Assembly: GCA_016194665.1 (NCBI GenBank)
Contig: JACQBD010000161.1
Location: 1-35,865 of the forward strand
Length of the DNA stretch: 35,865 nucleotides
Direction: 5' to 3'
Source: Gammaproteobacteria bacterium
GTDB taxonomy: Bacteria; Pseudomonadota; Gammaproteobacteria; Acidiferrobacterales; Sulfurifustaceae
A program made the position numbers and the translations under genes. Below the pieces are notes generated by a model. The model was not told where the DNA came from and ran no database searches. It saw only the letters and a list, made by a program, of their open reading frames with translations. Below, piece after piece: positions 25,865-32,584 of this stretch (position 1 is the stretch's first letter; the number at the start of each line of letters is the position of its first letter).

Positions 25865-26194
25865 ATGTCTCGGCTTATAGTTTCTCCGTCGTTGATTCCC
25901 GCGGAGCCGTTACGTAAACGCGCTCCCGCGTTTGACGAACACGGAAATGCCCTGAGTGATTTTATGGTATTGTTTCCCGGCCTGATTAAAAAACCGCAAC
26001 ACCTCATTCAAGACACGATTAAAAACATTCAAGCTGTTTTTGCCAAATACGAACACGCGGTGGTTTTCGCCGAGCTGAATCTCAAGCTAAGCCTGTTATG
26101 GATTAGCGTCCGGCCGATTCCCGGTATGCGTTTTGAAATTATTCACGCCTTACGCACCCTGATCCCCGAAGCCAAATTAGTCTCGCACATTTAA
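25865..26194 (+). CDS. Hypothetical protein divergent from PilZ
   Basis: A 109-residue protein starting MSRLIVSPSLIPAEPLRK; not recognised. The N-terminal 35 residues look flexible; the rest is probably alpha/beta (HLIQDTIKNIQAVFAKYEHA, VVFAELNLKLSLLWISVRPI). No signal peptide or membrane helix. The ATG at 25865 has GAGG about 12 nt before it; an ATG at 25820 would add 15 residues with poor spacing to AGGA. The gene shares a 112-bp divergent region with PilZ, so the two may be co-regulated. Confidence 0.65.
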   Translation: MSRLIVSPSLIPAEPLRKRAPAFDEHGNALSDFMVLFPGLIKKPQHLIQDTIKNIQAVFAKYEHAVVFAELNLKLSLLWISVRPIPGMRFEIIHALRTLIPEAKLVSHI

Positions 26195-26213
26195 TCGCTA
26201 TGCCTGCCGCTAA

Positions 26214-26351
26214 TTATTTTACGGGTTGCGGCATCCATTGCTCGATTCGAACCGGCGATTTTTGTTCGTAGCTTAAATAACTCGCGGCCACCATCACCGC
26301 CAGCCAAAGACCGCACACCAACACGACGATTCATTTCCAGTTAATCTTCAT
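26214..26351 (-). pseudogene. Possible mini membrane-protein gene with an in-frame UGA, downstream of ilvD
   Basis: Reading from the ATG at 26349-26351 gives MKINWK, a TGA at 26331-26333, then a further 38 codons encoding IVVLVCGLWLAVMVAASYL followed by SYEQKSPVRIEQWMPQPVK and a TAA at 26214-26216. The part after the TGA looks like a real single-span membrane protein with a polar tail. One base (TGA to TGG, Trp) would restore a 45-residue protein. Alternatively translation begins at the GTG at 26322-26324, giving 36 residues. It lies 20 nt after ilvD on the same strand. No function is suggested. Confidence 0.45.
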
Positions 26352-26371
26352 ATGGCAACAAAAAATAAATT

Positions 26372-28054
26372 TTATTCGTCCGTCACGCAGCCTTCGGAAG
26401 CATTTTTTACGTTCTTGATATATTTATAGAGCGTGCCGCGCGTTGCCTTGTAGGGCGGCATTTTCCACTGCGCTTGGCGTTTGGCCATATCGGCTTCGCT
26501 GACATCCACCGCCAGCAGATTCTTGTCGGCATCGATGGTGATGACGTCGCCGTTTTTAATCAAGGCAATCGGTCCGCCTTCCTGCGCTTCGGGCACCACG
26601 TGGCCGATGATAAATCCGTGCGAGCCGCCGGAGAAACGTCCGTCGGTGATCAAGGCCACGTCTTTGCCCAAACCCGCGCCCATGATCGCGGACGTGGGCG
26701 TAAGCATTTCCGGCATGCCCGGACCGCCTTTCGGCCCTTCGTAGCGGATCACGACGACATCGCCTTTGTTGATTTCCTTGCGCTCCAAAGCGTGCAGCAT
26801 GTCTTCTTCCGAGTCGTAGACTTTCGCCGGACCGCTGAAGCGCATGCCTTCCTTGCCGGTAATTTTGGCGACCGCGCCGCCGGGCGCGAGATTGCCGCGC
26901 AAGATTTGAATGTGTCCCGAGGCTTTGATCGGTTTTTCCACAGGCATGAAAACATCTTGCCCGCTTTTAAGACTCGCCACGCTTTTCAGATTTTCCGCCA
27001 CGGTGTTGCCGGTGACGGTCAGACAACTACCGTCTAACATTTCTTTTTCAAGCAAATATTTCATGACCGCGGGAATGCCGCCGACCTTGTGCAAATCTTC
27101 CATGACGTATTTTCCGGACGGCTTGAGATCGGCGAGGAAAGGCACGCGCCGGCTCACCTGTTGGAAATCGTCGATCGTCAGCGGCACGTTCACAGCACGC
27201 GCCATGGCGATGAGATGCAACACCGCATTGGTCGAACCGCCGAGCGCCATGACGATGACCATGGCGTTTTCGAATGCGGCGCGCGTCATGATGTCGCGCG
27301 GTTTAATATCTTGTTCCAGTAAATGCCGCAACGCCTGCCCGGCTTTTAAACATTCATCGATTTTTCCCGCATCGGTCGCGGGCGTGGACGAGCTATACGG
27401 CAAAGACATGCCCATGGCTTCGATCGCCGAGGCCATGGTGTTGGCGGTGTACATGCCGCCGCAGGCGCCGGCGCCGGGGCAAGCGTGCTGCACGATATCT
27501 TGGCGACCGGGTTCGTCGACTTTGCCGGCGATGAATTCACCGTAACTTTGAAACGCGGAGATGATATCGAGCACCTTGCCGTCGTGCGCGTGCCCGGGCT
27601 TGATGGTGCCGCCGTAGATCATGAGCGATGGCCGATTCAAGCGACCCATGGCGATCAAACAACCGGGCATGTTCTTGTCGCAACCGGGAATGGTGATGAG
27701 TCCGTCGTACCACTGCGCGCTCACCACGGTTTCAATGGAGTCGGCGATGAGATCGCGCGATTGCAGCGAATACGACATGCCGTCGGTGCCCATGGAAATG
27801 CCGTCGCTCACGCCGATGGTATTGAAGCGCATGCCCACCAATCCCGCGGCTTTGACGCCCTCTTTCGCTTTCGCAGCCAGATCGTTCAAGTGCATGTTGC
27901 AGGTATTGCCTTCCCACCACACCGAAGCGATGCCGATCTCGGCCTTGCTCATGTCGGCCGCGGTCAAACCGGTGCCATAGAGCATGGCTTGCGAGGCGCC
28001 TTGCGACTTGGGCTCGGTGATCCGCGAACTGTAACGATTCAACTTCTTGGTCAT
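26372..28054 (-). CDS. ilvD: Dihydroxy-acid dehydratase
   Basis: Third step of isoleucine, valine and leucine synthesis: dehydration of dihydroxy acids to 2-keto acids with an iron-sulfur cluster. The 560-residue product carries the three cluster cysteines, Cys52 (EGNTCNMHL), Cys125 (GCDKNMPGC) and Cys198 ([14 protein letters not shown]), in the pattern of the oxygen-stable [2Fe-2S] clade; its length also fits that clade better than the 616-residue E. coli enzyme. [20 protein letters not shown] near the C-terminus is conserved. GGAG about 6 nt before the ATG supports the start. No leader-peptide attenuator is seen upstream; a family B repeat lies 60 nt away. Confidence 0.97.
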   Translation of the reverse strand: MTKKLNRYSSRITEPKSQGASQAMLYGTGLTAADMSKAEIGIASVWWEGNTCNMHLNDLAAKAKEGVKAAGLVGMRFNTIGVSDGISMGTDGMSYSLQSRDLIADSIETVVSAQWYDGLITIPGCDKNMPGCLIAMGRLNRPSLMIYGGTIKPGHAHDGKVLDIISAFQSYGEFIAGKVDEPGRQDIVQHACPGAGACGGMYTANTMASAIEAMGMSLPYSSSTPATDAGKIDECLKAGQALRHLLEQDIKPRDIMTRAAFENAMVIVMALGGSTNAVLHLIAMARAVNVPLTIDDFQQVSRRVPFLADLKPSGKYVMEDLHKVGGIPAVMKYLLEKEMLDGSCLTVTGNTVAENLKSVASLKSGQDVFMPVEKPIKASGHIQILRGNLAPGGAVAKITGKEGMRFSGPAKVYDSEEDMLHALERKEINKGDVVVIRYEGPKGGPGMPEMLTPTSAIMGAGLGKDVALITDGRFSGGSHGFIIGHVVPEAQEGGPIALIKNGDVITIDADKNLLAVDVSEADMAKRQAQWKMPPYKATRGTLYKYIKNVKNASEGCVTDE

Positions 28055-28114
28055 GCGTCACTCCAAAATAAACTGCGCGCTCTTGCAACGGAAAGAACAA
28101 TAAAAAATGTTTAA

Positions 28115-28242
28115 GGAACCTCTAAAAATTTCAGACTCCTTCTCCCTCCAGGAGAAGGCGAGGATGGGATAATTAAATCAAAGTATTTTATCCCTCTCAC
28201 CCTAACCCTCTCCCGGAGGGAGAGGGGATTTTTAGAGGTTCC
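28115..28242. repeat. MITE-like repeat, family B copy 2
   Basis: Perfect 15-bp terminal inverted repeats, GGAACCTCTAAAAAT (28115-28129) and ATTTTTAGAGGTTCC (28228-28242), enclose about 98 bp. Internal blocks (CTCTCCCGGAGGGAGAGGGG, CCCTCTCACCCTAACCC) match copy 1 at 2129-2258 when reverse-complemented. It lies between ilvD and the double-ACT gene. No coding capacity. Confidence 0.88.
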
Positions 28243-28340
28243 CATTACATTAATTCACAGCGATTGAAACTTGCGCCATGAGAAAAAGGAGATTTTACCG
28301 TAGCAACGGAAAACTACGAGGAGAAATTAAACCAGCCTGG

Positions 28341-28748
28341 CTAGCGCGCGCCGAGCGCGCGTGCGGCGCGATTAATATCCTTCTGATTTACCCACAGAAT
28401 CGCGCCGAAACGTCCACCGCCGACACCGACAGCATCCACCGCGGTAACGTTTATTTTAGCCACCGCCAGCTTCGCCATCATCTCCGCCACGGCCCCGCGT
28501 CGGTCGCGGCCTTGAATCAGAAATCCGATCTTTTTGCTGCGCAAGCGCAGCTTCATGCCGCGCGCCACCGCCAAGAACGTGGTCGGATTAGCGGGAATGA
28601 AATCCATTTGCGAACGGCGTCCTTGCGGGAAGCCGGTGAACGCCAGCAGATTGATGCCGGCCTTGGCCAGCCCCGACAGGATGCGTCCGGCCTCGCCCAC
28701 GCGGTTAGGGACTTGCATTGCAAAGTAACTAACCTTCTGTGCCTTCAT
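28341..28748 (-). CDS. Double ACT-domain protein
   Basis: A 135-residue protein made of two ACT-like modules, about residues 4-62 (YFAMQVPNRVGEAGRILSGL, then AGINLLAFTGFP) and 74-130 (IGFLIQGRDRRGAVAEMMAK, then INVTAVDAVGVGGGRFGAIL). ACT modules bind amino acids and regulate enzymes; there is no catalytic domain here, so this is a probable ligand sensor. The neighbouring ilvD suggests a branched-chain amino acid link, but that is inference. The ATG at 28746-28748 has GGGAG about 9 nt upstream. Confidence 0.85.
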   Translation of the reverse strand: MKAQKVSYFAMQVPNRVGEAGRILSGLAKAGINLLAFTGFPQGRRSQMDFIPANPTTFLAVARGMKLRLRSKKIGFLIQGRDRRGAVAEMMAKLAVAKINVTAVDAVGVGGGRFGAILWVNQKDINRAARALGAR

Positions 28749-28904
28749 GACCCACGTCTCCCTGATTAATCAATAAACCGCGGCTCAGTCATAACACGCT
28801 GTAGCGCCAAATTCAAACCTTAGCTGCCGGCTACCGTTTCAACTGCACGACACGTGCGTTATCATGCACGCACGCCGCACCGGTCCAACCCTCACGAGGC
28901 GCTT

Positions 28905-29990
28905 TTGTACAAACTCTTCCGTCCGTTGTTGTTTCTGCTGGATGCCGAAACCAGTCATCGCCTGAGCTTCAGCCTGCTGCGTTGTTTTTATTCTTGGCCT
29001 GGCTTGGCGCGTCTACTGGGTTTGCGCCGGCGACATCGTACGCCGCACTTACCGGTGACAGTCATGGGTGTGGCGTTTCCCAATCCGCTGGGCCTCGCCG
29101 CCGGCCTCGACAAGAACGCCGAATACATTAAACCCCTGGCCGGTTTCGGTTTTGGTTTTTTGGAGCTCGGCACCGTGACACCGCGGCCGCAACCGGGCAA
29201 TCCCGCGCCGCGCATGTTTCGTCTGGTGAATCAGGCGGCGATCATCAATCGCCTGGGATTCAATAATGTCGGCATGGAAAAATTTGTCGCCAACCTGGCG
29301 TCGCAAGAAGAATATGTTCCGCTGGGCATCAACATTGGCAAAAATCGTGACACGCCCATCGAACAAGCCGCCGATGATTACCTGCGCGCCTTGCGCGCGG
29401 TTTATATTCACGCGGACTATATCAGCGTGAATATTTCATCGCCGAATACCAGCGGCTTGCGCGAACTGCAGAAACAAGAAAACTTAGATGACTTATTGCG
29501 CTTGCTTAAGTCAGAGCAACTAGCGCTGGCTGAAAAATACCATCGATACGTTCCGATCGCGCTTAAAATCGCGCCGGATTTGGACGACGCGCAAATTAGC
29601 GTCATCGCGCAACTGGTGTTGCAACATAAATTCGACGCGGTCATCGCCACCAATACCACGATCGCACGCCACGGTCTCGGTAGCGATGCGCTCGCGGCGC
29701 AAACCGGGGGTTTAAGCGGACGGCCGTTAAAGTCACGTTCCACGGAAGTCATCCGTAAGCTCTACGCGCAACTACAAGCTCACGTGCCCATCATCGGCGT
29801 CGGCGGCGTGGAAAACGCTGACGATGCCTGGGAAAAATTCGTCGCGGGCGCGGATTTGATACAAATTTATACCGCGCTGATTTACCAAGGGCCCGGTATC
29901 GTCAATGAAATCGTGCAAGGCCTAGCGCAACGCCTACAGTCATCCGGTTGCGTCAGCTTGTCAGAAGCCATCGTTCAAGCGAGAAAATAA
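28905..29990 (+). CDS. pyrD: Dihydroorotate dehydrogenase (quinone), class 2
   Basis: Oxidises dihydroorotate to orotate in pyrimidine synthesis, passing electrons to membrane quinones. The 361-residue product has an amphipathic N-terminal helix (YKLFRPLLFLLDAETSHRLS) typical of class 2, then VMGVAFPNPLGLAAGLDKN, NRLGFNNVGM, SVNISSPNTSGLRELQ (base Ser) and IIGVGGVENADDAWEKFVAGA. The TTG at 28905 is taken as start because it aligns with the family and GAGG lies 5 nt upstream; the GTG at 28854 would add 17 unlikely residues. The C-terminal tail (SSGCVSLSEAIVQARK) is some 15 residues longer than usual. Confidence 0.96.
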   Translation: MYKLFRPLLFLLDAETSHRLSFSLLRCFYSWPGLARLLGLRRRHRTPHLPVTVMGVAFPNPLGLAAGLDKNAEYIKPLAGFGFGFLELGTVTPRPQPGNPAPRMFRLVNQAAIINRLGFNNVGMEKFVANLASQEEYVPLGINIGKNRDTPIEQAADDYLRALRAVYIHADYISVNISSPNTSGLRELQKQENLDDLLRLLKSEQLALAEKYHRYVPIALKIAPDLDDAQISVIAQLVLQHKFDAVIATNTTIARHGLGSDALAAQTGGLSGRPLKSRSTEVIRKLYAQLQAHVPIIGVGGVENADDAWEKFVAGADLIQIYTALIYQGPGIVNEIVQGLAQRLQSSGCVSLSEAIVQARK

Positions 29991-30017
29991 ATCAGCCGAC
30001 AGCCGCAAGATTGGAAT

Positions 30018-30132
30018 TTACCTCAAAAATAGTTTTAATGGAGTTTGGGTTAGACGCGAAGAACCCAGCGATTAGTTGAGGTTCGCTGCGTTCATCCCAA
30101 GCTACATTCATCAGGTTCTTAATTTTGAGATA
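30018..30132. repeat. Hairpin repeat, family A copy 4 (diverged, with terminal inverted repeats)
   Basis: TACCTCAAAAATAGTTTTAA at the left and TTAATTTTGAGATA at the right are inverted copies of each other, and enclose GTTTGGGTTAG, GAACCCAGCGATTAGTTGAG and CATCCCAAGCTACATT, which align with copy 3 (16002-16091). The element fills the space between the convergent pyrD and channel-like genes, ending 5 nt before the latter's stop codon, and may end both transcripts. Confidence 0.78.
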
Positions 30133-30136
30133 GCTT

Positions 30137-30532
30137 CTAATCGCCGTGCTTTACATTATCGGCTTCGAGATGAAATCGATGCAGCAAGCGATGCAACAAC
30201 GGGGCGAGTATCAAGCTGGCGCCAGCCAAGAATACCACTCCGGAAAATAACGCGTACCAACCTGCGAAAATTTTTCCCGCTTGAGTGTGCAGTTCGTTGA
30301 CTTGGCCCATGCCGCCCAGAATCATTGACGCATTCAAAAACGAATCTACCCAAGAATAATTTTCCAACTCATGATAACCGAATATGCCTATCGCTAACGC
30401 TCCTAACACAACGAAACTGGCAATCGTTAGATAAACGACGACTCTACCGACAAAGATTTTTAAAGGCACAAGCGCTTGACGGCGATGCTCCAAGGCTAAA
30501 AATCTTCGGGCAGTTTTTTTTCGATCGGCCAT
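30137..30532 (-). CDS. Small channel-like membrane protein (two helices plus pore-loop-like segment)
   Basis: A 131-residue protein with a basic N-terminus (MADRKKTARRFLALEHRRQ), helix 1 at about 25-50 (VVVYLTIASFVVLGALAIGI), a short amphipathic re-entrant-like stretch with LNASMILGGMGQVNEL, helix 2 at about 88-112 (WYALFSGVVFLAGASLILAP), and a His-rich cytoplasmic tail (LLHRLLHRFHLEAD). The layout resembles the two-TM pore module of potassium channels (Ion_trans_2), but GMGQ stands where a TVGYG-type filter would be. Function unknown. The ATG at 30530-30532 has AAGGAA 6 nt upstream. Confidence 0.75.
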   Translation of the reverse strand: MADRKKTARRFLALEHRRQALVPLKIFVGRVVVYLTIASFVVLGALAIGIFGYHELENYSWVDSFLNASMILGGMGQVNELHTQAGKIFAGWYALFSGVVFLAGASLILAPLLHRLLHRFHLEADNVKHGD

Positions 30533-30567
30533 GAAATATTCCTTGCATAGAAACTGCAAAAAAATAA

Positions 30568-31158
30568 TTATTTTTTAATCCACCAAATTGAGCGATTGTT
30601 CGCCGGCATGGCGCGATCGCCGGCGAGCATCAACCCGTTTTCATGCGCCAAGGCATTTACGTCTTCGAACAAGCGCACGCCGGATTGCGCGTCGCGCGCT
30701 TTCAGCCAGCGGTCGAATTCTTCGTTACTGGGTTCGAGCGGCCGCGTGCTGTAGCGATAAGGGCCGTAAACAAACATCACCGCGCCGGACGCCAACAGCC
30801 GCCCGGCGCCGGTAAATAATTTTTCCACGCCCGGCCACGAAACGATGTGTACGGTATTAATGCACACTAGCGCTTGCACCGAGGTAACGGGCCATGGCTC
30901 GGCGAATAAATCCAACAGCAAAGGCTCGCGCAGATTCGGCAATCCGGCTTCGGCGCGCCACGCACGGATGCTAGGCAAATTCTCAGCCACGTCGCTGGGC
31001 TGCCATTCCAACTGCGGCAAGGCGCGCGCAAAATACGCGGCGTGCTGACCGCTGCCGCTGCCGATTTCGAGCACCACGCCCGAGGCCGGCAATACCTCTT
31101 GCAAAACCGTCAGGATCGATTCTTTATTACGCTCGCAGGAAGGCGAAAATTGTTTCAT
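30568..31158 (-). CDS. DUF938 family SAM-dependent methyltransferase
   Basis: A 196-residue class I methyltransferase-like protein of the DUF938 family. The SAM-binding motif I reads VVLEIGSGSGQHAAYFA (residues 28-44); LEWQPSDVAENL follows as motif II; NTVHIVSWPGVEKLF and FVYGPYRYSTRPLEPSNEEF are strongly family-like. The substrate is not known. The start MKQFSPSCERNKE matches the family; TATAGC (complement of 31166-31171) lies 7 nt before the ATG and no Shine-Dalgarno is present. It is upstream of the channel-like gene, separated by 35 nt, and divergent from the MIF homologue. Confidence 0.92.
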   Translation of the reverse strand: MKQFSPSCERNKESILTVLQEVLPASGVVLEIGSGSGQHAAYFARALPQLEWQPSDVAENLPSIRAWRAEAGLPNLREPLLLDLFAEPWPVTSVQALVCINTVHIVSWPGVEKLFTGAGRLLASGAVMFVYGPYRYSTRPLEPSNEEFDRWLKARDAQSGVRLFEDVNALAHENGLMLAGDRAMPANNRSIWWIKK

Positions 31159-31185
31159 GGGCTAGGCTATAGTGAATTATCATAT

Positions 31186-31197
31186 TTGTCATGACAA
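31186..31197. promoter_or_regulatory. Palindrome TTGTCATGACAA, candidate operator
   Basis: A perfect 12-bp palindrome in the 57-bp divergent region between the methyltransferase and MIF genes. It lies 18 nt before the MIF ATG and just before its Shine-Dalgarno (GGAGG, 31202-31206). A plus-strand -10-like TATAGT is at 31168-31173. It is well placed for a dimeric repressor, but one short palindrome could also be chance. Confidence 0.35.
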
Positions 31198-31215
31198 CGC
31201 CGGAGGATTTATCTC

Positions 31216-31563
31216 ATGCCGTATCTTAAGATACAAACCAACCACGACATAGCAGGCGCGGACAAAGACGAAATTTTAAAAAGACTGTCGGTGTTGGCGG
31301 CAAAAAATTTAGGCAAGCCTGAAAAATACGTCATGGTTCGTCTCGAATCCGCGCAACCAATGTTGTTCGCCGGTAGCGACGCGCCGTGCGCTTACCTGCA
31401 ACTTAAATCCATCGGTCTGCCGGAGAGTAAAACCGAGATGCTTTCCAAAGTACTATGCCAGTTCTTAAAAGACGAACTTAAAATTTCGTCGGAACGGGTA
31501 TACATCGAATTCACCGACGTCAAAGATTCCATGTGGGGCTGGGACAGCGGAACCTTTGCGTGA
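31216..31563 (+). CDS. MIF-family tautomerase
   Basis: A 115-residue homologue of macrophage migration inhibitory factor, of the same length as the human protein. The catalytic Pro2 follows the initiator Met (MPYLKIQTNHDI), the active-site Lys is in LGKPEKYVMVRLES, SIGLPES and RVYIEFTD align with SIGKIGG and RVYINYYD, and the end WGWDSGTFA matches VGWNNSTFA. Of the human CALC redox motif only the first Cys is kept (PCAYLQL), and Asn97 is replaced by Glu. Tautomerase activity is likely; natural substrate unknown. A strong terminator follows. Confidence 0.93.
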   Translation: MPYLKIQTNHDIAGADKDEILKRLSVLAAKNLGKPEKYVMVRLESAQPMLFAGSDAPCAYLQLKSIGLPESKTEMLSKVLCQFLKDELKISSERVYIEFTDVKDSMWGWDSGTFA

Positions 31564-31585
31564 TCATTTTATGACTGGAAAAAAT

Positions 31586-31624
31586 AAAACACCGCGCGCT
31601 GTAGCGGCGCGCGGTGTTTTTTTT
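31586..31624. terminator. Strong bidirectional terminator
   Basis: AAAACACCGCGCGC (31586-31599) and GCGCGCGGTGTTTT (31607-31620) form a perfect 14-bp stem with a 7-nt loop. An unbroken T run follows on the plus strand and an A-rich run precedes it, giving a T run on the minus strand, so it can stop the MIF transcript and the convergent DsrE-like transcript. It overlaps the last bases of the latter's stop codon. Confidence 0.95.
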
Positions 31625-32192
31625 ATTTCTTATGCAAGTCAGCTTTATTCAGATCGCTGATCGGCGATGTCGGCATGGTAGCGCCGACGGCATTTAGGCC
31701 ATAACCCTTAGCCTGCCAGTAAGCCAAAGCGTAGGGCCCGGCGGGCACCACGGTGATAAATCCTTGCAGGTCTTCCGGCTCCAGTCCTTGCGCCTTGGCG
31801 GCATTTCGGCAAACTTCAAAGCGCACGCCCTGATTCGCCAAACCGGCGGCGCGATCCACGATCTCTTTGTATTTGGCGTAGTTGCGCTTGTCCCACACCA
31901 CCACTTCCGGTCCGTGCGAAACGATCACGACTTTAAGCGGATCGATTTCTTTAGGTCCATATTCGCTGGTCGCGCGCAATAGCGCCGCCACATTGTTAAA
32001 CACCATGCCCACTGCTTTCGGATCGACAAAATTAAAGTCCCATACCATCTTAAGCTGCTTGATGCTGTCGATGTCGGCATAAGCGCTAAATTTCGCCGTG
32101 CCGTAGGGAGCGGCGTCTTTCGGTTCCGCCCAAGTCACGGGCACATACATGAAAATCGCGCATAGAATGCTCATCTGTATTTTTTTATTCAT
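31623..32192 (-). CDS. Periplasmic DsrE-like protein
   Basis: A 189-residue protein with a signal peptide (MNKKIQMSILCAIFMYVPV, cleavage likely after TWA). The mature part resembles the DsrE/DsrF-like fold: KQLKMVWDFNFVDP, PLKVVIVSHGPEVVVWDK, then GVRFEVCRNAAKAQGLEPED with one conserved Cys, and FITVVPAGPYALAYWQAKGY. Cytoplasmic DsrE proteins carry sulfur on this Cys; exported relatives are common in proteobacteria and uncharacterised. The gene ends within the bidirectional terminator. GGAG lies upstream of the ATG (TAGGAGACGAACA). Confidence 0.88.
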   Translation of the reverse strand: MNKKIQMSILCAIFMYVPVTWAEPKDAAPYGTAKFSAYADIDSIKQLKMVWDFNFVDPKAVGMVFNNVAALLRATSEYGPKEIDPLKVVIVSHGPEVVVWDKRNYAKYKEIVDRAAGLANQGVRFEVCRNAAKAQGLEPEDLQGFITVVPAGPYALAYWQAKGYGLNAVGATMPTSPISDLNKADLHKK

Positions 32193-32584
32193 TGTTCGTC
32201 TCCTAGAACGGGGTCGTTATTTAAAATAAACGCGCGCCAAGATATCATGCTTTTCAGTGTTATGTCCTCCCTAATCATGCCTCGGTCGATTCCGTCCAGG
32301 CGGTATTCCTGAGACAAAACGTCCTGATGGGGGAATCCTCGTCTCGTCGAAAAAGCATCTTAAAATTGACATCTAATGGCAGCATACGATAATTAGTTAG
32401 ATAATTGTGATGAATGCTTAGGCGAAGGGACGCAAAAAATACGCCATCACACTGAAATAAAAGTAGCCACCCGGAACAGGCGATAATATAAAAAGCAAAA
32501 CGCATGGAAGCAATGCAAAACTGTTTTCTATCTTCTCTGGCTAAACCGCCGGCGACTTTCGCTTCAGTTTCATAAATTTACTTA
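32193..32584. other. Intergenic region with promoter for the GGDEF/EAL gene
   Basis: A 392-bp divergent gap. On the plus strand it holds TTGACA (32366-32371) and GATAAT (32388-32393) with a 16-bp spacer, leaving a leader of about 185 nt before the ATG at 32585. An open frame on the minus strand (32275-32505) lacks a ribosome-binding site and family features. No repeat element, tRNA or recognised riboswitch is seen; the leader has little obvious strong hairpin structure. Confidence 0.6.
32366..32393 (+). promoter_or_regulatory. Sigma-70-type promoter of the GGDEF/EAL gene
   Basis: TTGACA, 16-bp spacer, GATAAT (5 of 6 matches to TATAAT). It is the best consensus promoter I noticed in the window, about 190 nt upstream of the large signalling gene on the same strand. 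Confidence 0.65.

Noticed and set aside
26331-26333. UGA as selenocysteine codon
   Set aside because: No SECIS-like hairpin follows within the needed distance and the residue would sit at a membrane border with no redox partner.
26474-27037. 187-codon open frame opposite ilvD
   Set aside because: Antisense shadow, no motif, codon pattern follows ilvD.
28278-28769. 163-codon open frame on the plus strand
   Set aside because: Antisense to the double-ACT gene, whose repeats are clear; no domain seen here despite AAAAAGGAGA-like bases near its start.
32415-32490. Possible c-di-GMP-I (GEMM) riboswitch before the GGDEF/EAL gene
   Set aside because: GGGACGCAAA matches ten bases of the GEMM core, but the required 5' half (ACGCACAGGGCAAACC-like) is absent and no matching stem can be drawn.
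32275-32505. 76-codon open frame on the minus strand with a hydrophobic start
   Set aside because: No ribosome-binding site, odd composition, and it overlaps the consensus promoter on the other strand.
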